Below are positions 25,145 through 32,744 of a stretch of DNA of 64,000 bases, piece after piece; position 1 is the stretch's first letter, and every line of letters begins with the position of its first letter. The stretch comes from CAZEAP01 sp964510315. GTDB lineage: Bacteria; Planctomycetota; Brocadiia; SM23-32. The position numbers and the translations under genes were made by a program. Location of the stretch: assembly GCA_964510315.1 (NCBI GenBank), contig CAZEAP010000020.1, positions 9,771-73,770 of the forward strand. The letters run 5' to 3'. The notes beneath the pieces are model-generated. The model saw only the letters and a program-made list of their open reading frames with translations, was not told the origin of the DNA and ran no database searches.

Positions 25145-26060
25145 ACGAGAGTTGATCGACTACCTTCGGCGGCTCACCGAAGAAGCCCGGCCCGCCTGGC
25201 TGCGGCTCGGGATCGGCGACGATGCCGCCGTGGTGGAGCCGCCCGGCGCGGGTCCGGTGGTGCTGACCACCGACATGGTGGCCGAAGGCGTCCACTTCCA
25301 GGCGGGGACCCCGCCGCGGGCGGTGGCGCACAAGGCGGTCGCCCGGGGGCTGAGTGACCTGGCCGCCATGGCCGCCCGTCCCTTGTGCATTGTGGCCGCT
25401 GCCCAGTTCGGCGACATCTACGATGCGGCCGAAAGGCGGGAACTGGTTGCGGGACTGGTGGAGTCGGCCGAAAGCTACCGGGCCCCGCTCATCGGGGGGG
25501 ACCTGGCGGGCACGGCCGCCGCGCTGAGCATCACGGTGACCGCCCTGGGAACCCCGGGGCCCCGCGGAGTGATACGGCGGAGCGGCGCCCGGCCCGGGGA
25601 CGGCGTCTGCGTGACCGGCGAACTGGGGGGATCCATCCTGGGGGGGCACCTGGAGTTCAGCCCTCGCCTGGAGGAAGCCCTCGCGCTGGCCGAGCGGTAT
25701 GCGGTGCGCGCCATGATCGACGTGAGCGACGGGCTGAGTACGGACGCGCTGCACCTGGCCGAGGCATCGGAGGTGGGGGTCGAGCTGCGCTGCGCCGATA
25801 TTCCCCTGGCGGAGGCCGCGTCCCGACGGGCCCAGCAGACCGGCAAGAGCGCCTGCTGGCATGCACTGAACGACGGGGAAGACTACGAGCTGCTGTTTTG
25901 CCTGCCCCCCGGCTCCGCCGCCCGCCTGGCGGAGGAGGGGGTGGCCGGAGTGCCGGTTTCGGTCATAGGAGAAGTCACCGAAGGCCGGGAGTCCCGCCTC
26001 GTCTGGCCGGACGGCCGGCGTGAGCCACTGCGCCCCCAAGGATGGGAGCATCAGCTCTGA
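25137..26060 (+). CDS. thiL: Thiamine-monophosphate kinase
   Basis: A 307-residue enzyme phosphorylating thiamine monophosphate to the diphosphate cofactor. GIGDDAAVVEPPG near residue 25 and LTTDMVAEGVHF carry the metal-binding Asps. GLSDLAAMAARP and IGGDLAGTAA follow, and MIDVSDGLSTDALHLAEAS and NDGEDYELLFCLP are the ATP-binding segments. All family motifs are intact. It overlaps the glycerate kinase gene by 8 bp and the tsaE start by one base. Confidence 0.95.
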   Translation: MGERELIDYLRRLTEEARPAWLRLGIGDDAAVVEPPGAGPVVLTTDMVAEGVHFQAGTPPRAVAHKAVARGLSDLAAMAARPLCIVAAAQFGDIYDAAERRELVAGLVESAESYRAPLIGGDLAGTAAALSITVTALGTPGPRGVIRRSGARPGDGVCVTGELGGSILGGHLEFSPRLEEALALAERYAVRAMIDVSDGLSTDALHLAEASEVGVELRCADIPLAEAASRRAQQTGKSACWHALNDGEDYELLFCLPPGSAARLAEEGVAGVPVSVIGEVTEGRESRLVWPDGRREPLRPQGWEHQL

Positions 26061-26557
26061 TGGAGCGGGATACGCTGGAGTTCGCCACCGAGAGCCCGGA
26101 AGAAACGCTCGACCTGGCGGCTGCCTCCGCCGACCTGTGGCGGCCGAACGACGTGATCGGGCTGGTCGGCACCCTGGGCGCGGGCAAGACGCTCTTTGTG
26201 AAGGGGCTGGCCCGTGGGTTGGGGGTGGAGGACCCGCGGCGCAGCGTCATCAGCCCGACATTCGTGCTGCTGAGGCGCTACGAAGGCCGGTTGACACTTT
26301 TTCACTTCGACGCCTACCGGCTGCAGGGAGCAGCGGAGATGGAGGCCATCGGCTGCGCGGAAATCTTCGAGAGCGGTGGGTTGAGCGTCGTGGAGTGGGC
26401 CGATCACGTCGCCGGCTGTCTGCCCCCGGAACACTTCCTTTTGCGCATACGGGTCACCGGAGCCGAACGGCGCAGATTCCGCCTGACTGCGGCCGGCGAC
26501 GGTCCCCGGTGTCGATTCCAGGAGATCGCTGACGCGCTGGCGTGCCGGCGGCAGTGA
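26060..26557 (+). CDS. tsaE: tRNA t6A37 synthesis ATPase TsaE
   Basis: A 165-residue P-loop ATPase that helps TsaB/TsaD install N6-threonylcarbamoyl on A37 of ANN-decoding tRNAs. Walker A is GTLGAGKTLFVKGLARGLG, the switch-like ISPTFVLLRRYEG follows, and FDAYRL and VVEWADH are conserved. I took ATG 26060, which overlaps the thiL stop (TGATG); ATG 26042 inside thiL is an alternative. TsaB and TsaD are not in the window. Confidence 0.93.
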   Translation: MERDTLEFATESPEETLDLAAASADLWRPNDVIGLVGTLGAGKTLFVKGLARGLGVEDPRRSVISPTFVLLRRYEGRLTLFHFDAYRLQGAAEMEAIGCAEIFESGGLSVVEWADHVAGCLPPEHFLLRIRVTGAERRRFRLTAAGDGPRCRFQEIADALACRRQ

Positions 26558-26598
26558 AGCCCGTCGGGCCGATCGAATTGCAGAAACAGGAGGCCGAC

Positions 26599-27630
26599 GT
26601 GCCGGAGGACACCCGCCGACCGCTCACGGGGCTGCGCACGCCGCTTTTTCTTCCGGTCTATGAGCCCGGGGCGACGGACCTCACCGCGGCGGAACTGCCA
26701 GAGAGATTCGGCGTCCGGGGCATCATGGTGAACGCCTACTTTCTCTATCGGCGCAGGGAACTTCGACGGACGCTGCCGGAGGAGGGCCTGAAGGACTACC
26801 TCGGGTTCGATGGCCTGGTGGCGACCGACAGCGGCGCATTCCAGGCCTTTCGAGGCCGGCTTTACCTCCGCAATAGAGATATCGTTCGGTTCCAGGAGGA
26901 TATCGGCGCCGACGTCGTCTCCCCGCTGGACGTGGTCACTCCGCCGGGCGACAATCGAAAGACGGCGGAAGGCAAGCTGAGCACGACGATGCAGCGGATA
27001 TCCGAGGCACTGGGCCTGGTTCAGCGCGCCACGCTCATGGGCGTTCAACAGGGGGGCCGCTTTCCCGAGCTGCGCCGCCGCGCCGCGTCCGGGCTTGTCG
27101 AGATGGGTGTGCGCTACCTGGCGCTCGGCAGCCTGGTCCCCTTCTTCACCCGCAACCACAACCTGGAGTTCGTCGGCCGGGTTATTCGCGACGCGCGGGA
27201 CTGCGCGCCGCCGGAGGTGCCAATCCATCTCTACGGTGCCGGCGACCCGGTGGAACTCCCTTTCTACGTCGCCCTCGGGTGCGAGGTCTTCGATTCCTCC
27301 TCGTTTGTCCATTACGCCGGGGAGGGCGCCTACATGACGCCCTACGGCGCCTTGCCCGCGGGCCGGTCGGTGGATAACGACCAGTTCACGTGCAGTTGCC
27401 CCTGGTGCATCCGCCACGGACCGGAAGTGCGCGAAAACCTGCCACTGCTGTGCCGGCATAACCTGTGGTCCGTGATGAAGGCGGTGGAGCGGGCGGGTGA
27501 GGCGGCGCGGGAGGGGCGGATGGAAGAACTTCTGCGGGATATCCTGGAGACACACAGCCGGTGGTTCCCCGACAGCTTGCTGGCCGAGACGTGGAATGCC
27601 CTTGCGGAGGAGGACGATGCCGTCGGATGA
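26599..27630 (+). CDS. Archaeosine-type tRNA-guanine transglycosylase
   Basis: A 343-residue TGT TIM barrel that would swap a guanine in RNA (or DNA) for a 7-deazaguanine. TPLFLPVYEPG opens the barrel. DSGAFQ (Asp near 77) is the base-binding motif, GCEVFDSSSF (Asp near 232) is the likely nucleophile segment, and CSCPWC (265-270) with a later His in CRHNLW binds zinc. FDS followed by YMTPYG, and HNLW after the zinc site, match the archaeal ArcTGT pattern rather than the bacterial queuosine enzyme, which has an xPTRxGRxG-type segment instead. The archaeal C-terminal PUA domains are absent. GTG 26599 follows AGGAGG. It overlaps the next methyltransferase gene by 14 bp. Confidence 0.88.
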   Translation: MPEDTRRPLTGLRTPLFLPVYEPGATDLTAAELPERFGVRGIMVNAYFLYRRRELRRTLPEEGLKDYLGFDGLVATDSGAFQAFRGRLYLRNRDIVRFQEDIGADVVSPLDVVTPPGDNRKTAEGKLSTTMQRISEALGLVQRATLMGVQQGGRFPELRRRAASGLVEMGVRYLALGSLVPFFTRNHNLEFVGRVIRDARDCAPPEVPIHLYGAGDPVELPFYVALGCEVFDSSSFVHYAGEGAYMTPYGALPAGRSVDNDQFTCSCPWCIRHGPEVRENLPLLCRHNLWSVMKAVERAGEAAREGRMEELLRDILETHSRWFPDSLLAETWNALAEEDDAVG

Positions 27631-28510
27631 GCCGGTGATCCCGGATGAGCTTCTCCGCGCCGAGGCGGCGAAGATTGCCGAACGCTACCGGGTAAGTGAA
27701 AAAGAAGCGATGGAAACGCTGCACGGCGCATTTGCCGATCGTCCGGAGGTGGCCCGGAGAATCCGTCGCCGTTACGAGAGCGAAGACGTGACCCGGTGGC
27801 GCGACTACCGCGACATCGTCAAGGCCTGCCGGAAGGGCATCTACTACCGGCTGCGCCGCTACTGGCGGGACCCCGCCGACGCCGACGAGATCATCGACCG
27901 GCTGGAGAGGAAGGTGCGTCGAGGAGCGTCCGTCGAAGATGTCGAGACGCTCCGCACAGACCTCCTGGCCGCGCATACCTCCACCATGGAGAGGCTGCCC
28001 CACTACGAGGAGTTCTACGAGGGCCTGTTCGACGCCGCAGGTGTCCCGCGAACGGTGCTCGACGTCGGCTGCGGGGTCCATCCGCTCTCTTATCCGTTCA
28101 CGGGGGCCGGCCGACGCACGGCGCTCTACGCGGCCGTGGATAAAGACCGGCGCGCCCTGAGGGCACTCCGGGCCTACGCCACCGTTGTGGGCGCGGAAAG
28201 GCTGGTTCCGATCGAGCTGACCGTCGAACGTGCCGACTGGGCGGAGCGCCTCCCGGAGCCGTCTTTCGAGCTGGGCCAGATGCTGAAGGTCGTCCCCGTG
28301 GTCAACCGCCTCGACCGGGAGGCGCTGGGAGCGCTGGGGAGCATCCCGGCCGAGCGCGTGCTGCTGACCGGCAGCGTGGAGTCGATGACCCGCCGGCAGA
28401 GAGTAGAAAACCGGGAGCGGGCGGTGCTCCTGCGGTTCATCGAAGAGGCCGGATGGACGCCGGCGTCGGAGTTCCGCGCCGGCAACGAGTTCGGTTATCT
28501 GGTCGAATGA
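27617..28510 (+). CDS. Rmt/FmrO-like rRNA methyltransferase
   Basis: A 297-residue SAM-dependent methyltransferase resembling the aminoglycoside-resistance 16S rRNA G1405-N7 family (RmtB, ArmA, FmrO). A helical N-terminal domain of about 110 residues leads to AHTSTMERLPHYEEFYEGLF, parallel to HASTKERL in RmtB. The SAM motif VLDVGCGVHPLSY is at about residues 146-158, and a KVVPVVNRLDREALG segment corresponds to the family's K(L/V)xPxxxR. It ends ASEFRAGNEFGYLVE, like the family's GTELIYLI. The start overlaps the TGT gene, with GGAGGAGG upstream. Its target is unknown; chromosomal pairing with a TGT argues for a housekeeping modification rather than antibiotic resistance. Confidence 0.85.
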   Translation: MPSDEPVIPDELLRAEAAKIAERYRVSEKEAMETLHGAFADRPEVARRIRRRYESEDVTRWRDYRDIVKACRKGIYYRLRRYWRDPADADEIIDRLERKVRRGASVEDVETLRTDLLAAHTSTMERLPHYEEFYEGLFDAAGVPRTVLDVGCGVHPLSYPFTGAGRRTALYAAVDKDRRALRALRAYATVVGAERLVPIELTVERADWAERLPEPSFELGQMLKVVPVVNRLDREALGALGSIPAERVLLTGSVESMTRRQRVENRERAVLLRFIEEAGWTPASEFRAGNEFGYLVE

Positions 28511-28528
28511 AACTCCCGGGGGGCGGTT

Positions 28529-28630
28529 TCAGGTGATCGGTCCGCCCCACATCCAGCCGCCGATGGCCCATGCTCCGAAGATGACCCGCGAGACCTCGAC
28601 CTCCGACGTGCCGAGCTGTGCATACTCCAT
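28529..28630 (-). pseudogene. N-terminal stub of an aldo/keto reductase gene
   Basis: A 33-codon reading frame begins MEYAQLGTSEVEVSRVIFGA and continues WAIGGWMWGG before a stop. This is the unmistakable beginning of an NADPH-dependent aldo/keto reductase, normally about 320 residues. A GGAG sits 8 nt upstream of ATG 28630. The TIM barrel that should follow is gone: 19 bp past the stub is the end of the methyltransferase gene on the other strand. Most likely the remnant of a deletion. Confidence 0.75.
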
Positions 28631-28729
28631 CCGGTTGCTCCAGGTCGCTGATTCTGAGGCACGGCTGCAGGGTAGCGTGCCGCAGCCGGGCCGAAAGTAC
28701 GGGGGGATTTACCGTGCGGACGAAGGGGT

Positions 28730-28759
28730 TTCGCATCCCCGCAGGCGGTCCTGTATACT
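28730..28759 (+). promoter_or_regulatory. Probable promoter of hisF
   Basis: TATACT (28754-28759) with TTCGCA 18 bp upstream (28730-28735). The -10 is good and the -35 moderate. It lies about 60 bp before the hisF start. The remaining intergenic DNA between 28511 and here holds only the aldo/keto-reductase stub. Confidence 0.5.
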
Positions 28760-28819
28760 GTCCGTCCGCGTTAGTTGGGCTCTACCGCACACGAGGGGAG
28801 TTCCCGGGAGGAGGAGGCG

Positions 28820-29590
28820 ATGGAAAGGGACTACGTGGCGATCATGCCGTGCCTCGACATGAAGGAGGGGCGCGTGGTGAAGGGCGTTCACTTCGTGAAC
28901 CTGCGGGACGCCGGCGACCCGGTGGAGTGCGCGCAGACCTACCAGGCGGAGGGGGCCGACGAGCTGGCTTTCCTCGATATCACGGCCACGGTTGAGAATC
29001 GGCAGACGATGCTGGACGTCTTCCGCCGGGTGGCCGAGGCCGTTACGCTGCCCCTGACTCTCGGGGGCGGCATCGCGTCCCTCTCGGATTTCGAGGGCGC
29101 CCTGGACGCCGGGGCCGACAAGGTGAGCATGAGCAGCGCCGCCGTCAGGGAACCGGACCTGGTGGAGGGGGCCGCGCGGGAGTTCGGCCCCGAGAGGGTA
29201 GTGGTCGCCATCGACGTGGACATCTCCGGAGATCTGGACAGCGGCTACGAGGTCTACGTGGACGGCGGACGCACGCCCACGGGCATTGACGCATTCGAGT
29301 TTGCCGCCGCTGCCGAAGACCGCGGCGCGGGCACCGTGCTGCCCACCAGCAAACGCACCGACGGCACCCTGGAGGGCTATGACATTCCCCTGCTGAAGGG
29401 GATAACCGAACGGGTCAGCGTGCCGGTGGTCGCCAGCGGTGGCGCCGGACGGCTGGAGCACTTCTGGGAGGCGGCCACCGACGGCGGGGCGGACGTCCTG
29501 CTGGCCGCCAGCGTCTTCCACTTCGGGGACATTGCCATCCCCGAGTTGAAAGAGTACCTGGCGGACAAAGGGGTAGAGGTCCGGCTCTGA
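28820..29590 (+). CDS. hisF: HisF-type imidazole glycerol phosphate synthase, orphan copy
   Basis: A 256-residue (beta/alpha)8 barrel that closes the imidazole ring of histidine (and releases AICAR). MPCLDMKEGRVVKGVHFV contains the catalytic Asp11 equivalent and VVVAIDVD keeps the Asp130 equivalent. LGGGIASLSDFEGAL, ASGGAG and AASVFHFG are the phosphate loops. The loop TSKRTDGTLEGYD differs from the usual TSIDRDGT, losing one Asp but keeping the second. No hisH or other his gene adjoins it. Very strong GGGAGGAGGAGG ribosome site. It is one of two hisF genes in this window and the more canonical by active site. Confidence 0.9.
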   Translation: MERDYVAIMPCLDMKEGRVVKGVHFVNLRDAGDPVECAQTYQAEGADELAFLDITATVENRQTMLDVFRRVAEAVTLPLTLGGGIASLSDFEGALDAGADKVSMSSAAVREPDLVEGAAREFGPERVVVAIDVDISGDLDSGYEVYVDGGRTPTGIDAFEFAAAAEDRGAGTVLPTSKRTDGTLEGYDIPLLKGITERVSVPVVASGGAGRLEHFWEAATDGGADVLLAASVFHFGDIAIPELKEYLADKGVEVRL

Positions 29591-29592
29591 GG

Positions 29593-30669
29593 TCACTCCT
29601 CGCGGAGCACCTCTTCGTATTCGTCCAGCTTCTCCAGCAGGATGGCGGTGCCGCGGGCGACGGCGGTGATGGGGTCTTCGGCGACCCGGACCTCCAGTCC
29701 GGTTTCTTCGGAGACCAGTTCCCTGAGGCCGGGGAGCACGGCGACTCCGCCGAGCAGAGTGATCCCGGTCTTCAGAAGATCGCTGGCCAGTTCCGGCGGC
29801 GTTCTGTCCAGGCAGGATTTGGCCGCTCCGATGATGTTCTGGACGGGTTCGGCGAGCGCCTCGCGGATCTCGACGCTGGAGATTTCCAACCGGCGGGGCA
29901 GGCCGGCGGCAATGTCCTTCCCCCGTATCTCGTAGGCGACCTCTTCCTCCAGGGGATAGGCTGAGCCGATGGCTATCTTGACCTCTTCGGCGGTGGGTCG
30001 GCCGATCTCCAGCCCGTACATATCGCGCACGTAGGTGATGATGGCCTCGTCCATCTCGTCGCCCGCGACCGGCAGACTTTCCAGGGTAACCACCTCGCCC
30101 AGGCTGAGCACGGCGACTTCGGTGGTGCCGCCGCCGATGTCGATTACCATGGCCCCGACCGGTTCGCTGATCTCCACTCCGGCTCCCACGGCTCCCGCTT
30201 TCGGTTCGGCCACGGTAAAGACTCGGCGGGCGCCGGCGTTGACCGCGCTGTTTTTGACCGCTTCCTTCTCCACCGCGGTTATCCCGCTGGGCACGCTTAT
30301 GACCATACGGGGCCTCACGCCCCACGAGCGGGGCTGCACCGTGCGAATGAAGTAGCGGAGCATTATCTCAGTGACCTCGAAGTCGGCTATCACTCCGTCC
30401 TTCAAGGGGCGGATGGCCTTGATGTTCTCCGGGGTGCGCTCGATCATCCGCTTGGCTTCGTTCCCGACGGCCCGGCCGTTCAGAGGGACCACCGGCGGGC
30501 TGGTGCCGGTCATAATGGCGACCACGGAAGGCTCCATCAGCACGACGCCGCGTCCCGGCACGCAGACCAGGGTGTTCGCCGTTCCCAGGTCGATGCCCAG
30601 GTCCATCGCCCCCATGCTCATAAGGAAGTTCAGCATCTTCCGTATGGAGACGCCCAAGCCGTCGGCCAT
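29593..30669 (-). CDS. mreB: Rod-shape actin homologue MreB
   Basis: A 358-residue bacterial actin that organises lateral wall synthesis. The phosphate-1 loop is MDLGIDLGTANTLV, the phosphate-2 loop IDIGGGTTEVAVLSLG and the adenosine motif LLGGVAVLPGL. ISVPSGITAVEKEAV is typical of MreB as opposed to DnaK or FtsA. A roughly 20-residue N-terminal extension may be the membrane-binding amphipathic part. Strong GGGAGGAGG site before ATG 30669. The genes upstream on this strand are a small membrane protein and a coiled-coil protein instead of recognisable mreC and mreD. Its stop is 2 bp from the convergent hisF stop. Confidence 0.96.
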   Translation of the reverse strand: MADGLGVSIRKMLNFLMSMGAMDLGIDLGTANTLVCVPGRGVVLMEPSVVAIMTGTSPPVVPLNGRAVGNEAKRMIERTPENIKAIRPLKDGVIADFEVTEIMLRYFIRTVQPRSWGVRPRMVISVPSGITAVEKEAVKNSAVNAGARRVFTVAEPKAGAVGAGVEISEPVGAMVIDIGGGTTEVAVLSLGEVVTLESLPVAGDEMDEAIITYVRDMYGLEIGRPTAEEVKIAIGSAYPLEEEVAYEIRGKDIAAGLPRRLEISSVEIREALAEPVQNIIGAAKSCLDRTPPELASDLLKTGITLLGGVAVLPGLRELVSEETGLEVRVAEDPITAVARGTAILLEKLDEYEEVLREE

Positions 30670-30851
30670 CTGGCTGCCTCCTCCCTTTGGTTCCTTCAGT
30701 CAACTCCGCAGGGCGATCAGCATACCTTAACACGCCGGCACGGAGTGCCGCGGAGTGGGCGGAACCGATGCCGGCTCAGCTCCACCGCAGGGGACAGGTC
30801 CCTGTCTCTATCCGCTTCGGGGTCTATCTGAGCCACGCCCGCCGCGGCCCG

Positions 30852-30881
30852 ATTATAAGGGGACTTCGACCGGTTGTCCAA
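30852..30881 (-). promoter_or_regulatory. Sigma-70 promoter of mreB
   Basis: Minus-strand TTGGAC (30876-30881), 18 bp, then a perfect TATAAT (30852-30857). The leader of about 175 nt contains a small palindrome, GACAGG-T-CCCTGTC, near 30793-30806. Apart from this promoter and the terminator at 30903-30947 the 390 bp gap holds nothing I can identify. Confidence 0.65.
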
Positions 30882-30902
30882 CAAGTCGGCCGCATAACAG
30901 AA

Positions 30903-30947
30903 GAGGCCGGGGCCATCCCCGCACACGACGGGGATGGCCCTGGCCTC
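30903..30947 (-). terminator. Long hairpin, probable terminator of the small membrane protein gene
   Basis: Arms of 19 nt (30903-30921 and 30929-30947) pair with a single mismatch around a 7-nt loop. On the minus strand the hairpin is followed by a short, imperfect T-rich stretch (TTCTGTT). It sits about 110 bp past the stop of the 31060-31296 gene and just before the mreB promoter, so it would separate the two transcripts. Confidence 0.55.
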
Positions 30948-31059
30948 TGAACTCAGCACTTGTGACCTTTCTTCGCGTGCCTTCAGACTGCCGAGACGGA
31001 GAACCCGGGCTCTGGCGTGCCGCAAGTCGGGTTTGGGAAGTCCGCCGGTTCCGGGGCTC

Positions 31060-31296
31060 TTACTGTGCGGGCGGTGCTTCGGGGGTGGCGGTCTCCGGCG
31101 CGGGCGCTTCCGCGGCGGGCGCGGCTTCTTCGGGCTGTGGCTGCCGCGTTGTGCCGACGGTCGGTTTAGCCGGGAGGCGACCCAATTCAGAGGGTTCCGG
31201 GTATCGCGACATGTCGGCCCAGGTCAACACGATGGCGAACGCCAGGAATATGCACGCTCCGATGAGCATGCCCTGCAGTAGTTTGCTGTCTGCCAT
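31060..31296 (-). CDS. Small membrane protein with Pro/Ala tail
   Basis: A 78-residue protein. An N-terminal helix (MLIGACIFLAFAIVLTWADM) spans the membrane, followed by a low-complexity Pro/Ala/Glu tail. AAGGGG lies about 8 nt before ATG 31296. It follows the coiled-coil gene by 41 bp on the same strand, so the two are probably one operon ahead of mreB. Size and topology do not match MreD, which has several helices. Function unknown. Confidence 0.65.
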   Translation of the reverse strand: MADSKLLQGMLIGACIFLAFAIVLTWADMSRYPEPSELGRLPAKPTVGTTRQPQPEEAAPAAEAPAPETATPEAPPAQ

Positions 31297-31337
31297 TTTG
31301 GCCACCCCTTCTGCGGTGGTGGAGGAACGGAGTGCGC

Positions 31338-32192
31338 TCAGGGCACCTGGATTTCGGTGGTTGCTCTGTCGCCGACCTCGACGGCCCGGTCTTCGGCCGC
31401 GCGCATGATCATGCCCCCGGCCACAGTGTCCCACACGTCGTGGATGACGAGGGTCGCCACGAAGCCCGTGTCGTCGTAAATGGTGAACTGGGTATTCGGC
31501 TTGATTTCGGCTTCCGAGCCTTTGTCGATGACGGCCGTGCCCAGTTCCTCGTCCACCCGGATGACCACCGCGTTGATGGCGGGCGCCGGGGCGGGCGGCA
31601 CGTCAAAGCCTCGCCTGCGGAACTCTTCCACGATGCCGGCCAGCCGGGCGTTGCCTTCGGCCAGCTCCTGTTTGTCCTCTTTGGTCTGCTGCAGCCGATG
31701 GGACAGGTCCCCGATCTTTGATTCTCTCTGGGCGACCGTGTCCTGCAGGTCCCCGATGGTGCTCTGCTTTTTGTTGACGGTCTCCTGGAGGGCGGCGATG
31801 CGATCGCCCTGTTCGTCGATGATGCCGTCCTTTTTCTCAAGCTGCCCGCGGAGCCCCTCGGCCAGTTCGGTGAGTCGGGCCGTGTTGTTGCCCTCCTTCT
31901 GGAGAGCGGCGTTCAGCTCATCGGCGCGCTCCTTCTGGGCGCTCAGCTCGCTCTCCAGAGCAGAGACCTCCCGGCTCAGCCGGTCCCGTACCTTCGAGAG
32001 CGTGGACTTCGTGTCGGACAGCTCCGCAGACGTGGTATCGTACATCTCAACCACCGCGTCCAGGCGCTCGCGGGCAGTCGCGTACTGATTGCCCAGCTCT
32101 TCCCGTTTGTCGAAAAGCACCATCTGTGAAGCCGCGAACCCCACGCTGAGCACCAGAACCAGAAACACCAACACCTTTGTCAAAGCGTTCAT
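31338..32192 (-). CDS. Membrane-anchored coiled-coil protein, possible MreC analogue
   Basis: A 284-residue protein. An N-terminal helix (VLVFLVLVLSVGFAASQMVL) is followed by about 170 residues of continuous heptads (for example SALESELSAQKERADELNAAL and a later Leu/Gln-rich stretch). A compact beta-rich C-terminal domain carries GTAVIDKGSEAEIKPNTQF and GFVATLVIHDV. The order helix, coiled coil, small beta domain, and the INKGS-DGV-like string are reminiscent of MreC, and the gene lies upstream of mreB. Sequence similarity to true MreC is too weak for me to name it so. GAGGAGGG precedes ATG 32192. Confidence 0.75.
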   Translation of the reverse strand: MNALTKVLVFLVLVLSVGFAASQMVLFDKREELGNQYATARERLDAVVEMYDTTSAELSDTKSTLSKVRDRLSREVSALESELSAQKERADELNAALQKEGNNTARLTELAEGLRGQLEKKDGIIDEQGDRIAALQETVNKKQSTIGDLQDTVAQRESKIGDLSHRLQQTKEDKQELAEGNARLAGIVEEFRRRGFDVPPAPAPAINAVVIRVDEELGTAVIDKGSEAEIKPNTQFTIYDDTGFVATLVIHDVWDTVAGGMIMRAAEDRAVEVGDRATTEIQVP

Positions 32193-32256
32193 CGAGACCC
32201 TCCTCGGCCAGTTATATCCATTACGTGCTCGTGCTCTCGGCCCGGATTTCCCGTAA

Positions 32257-32284
32257 ATTATAGGGGCCGACCGGCCAAAGTCAA
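32257..32284 (-). promoter_or_regulatory. Sigma-70 promoter of the coiled-coil gene
   Basis: Minus-strand TTGACT (32279-32284), 16 bp, then a perfect TATAAT (32257-32262), about 65 bp before the start. Between here and 32677 I see no gene or repeat. Confidence 0.65.
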
Positions 32285-32676
32285 GTCTCTCCCGCGGGAA
32301 CAGCCGAACCCATCTGCGCGGCGGACGGCGTTGCCCGGCCGGCCACGAGGGTTGCTGTTTCCAGCCCGGGTGCTCCGGACAGACCGCTGAAAGGTCCTGC
32401 AGGGTCTTCTGAGGCCGTTTAGGCCGCTTCCCCGGCTGCGCGCGGGTCGCTGTGCCGATGCCGTCGGAGCGCCCGGGTTGTCCGGCGGAGTGCTGTGAGC
32501 GGCTCCTACCGTTATCTGGTCCTTCCCGTCTTCCGGCGGCCGAAAGCCGCGTCCCGTAGCATCTTGGGAAGCTGGGCCGGACCTGGAGCGTCCCGTTTTT
32601 GGGGCCAGCGCCGTCGGCGACCCGGCCTGTCTGGCTTTTGGCCCCGGGGTGCGGGGCGCTAAAATCCCCCGCCCGG

Positions 32677-32706
32677 TTGACAGCCCCGCGGAGGGGTGCG
32701 TAGAGT
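32677..32706 (+). promoter_or_regulatory. Sigma-70-type promoter of the sulfatase-fold gene
   Basis: A perfect TTGACA (32677-32682), 18 bp, then TAGAGT (32701-32706), about 40 bp before ATG 32745. Confidence 0.55.
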
Positions 32707-32744
32707 ACGCATCCGATTTCCTCTTTTTTCGGAAGGGCACGGGC

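Noticed and set aside
27617..28510. Aminoglycoside-resistance gene acquired by transfer
   Set aside because: Although Rmt-like, it overlaps a housekeeping-type operon, base composition matches its neighbours, and no mobile element is near.
28437..28736. 99-codon minus-strand frame near the methyltransferase end
   Set aside because: Overlaps the aldo/keto-reductase stub in another frame and encodes no recognisable motif.
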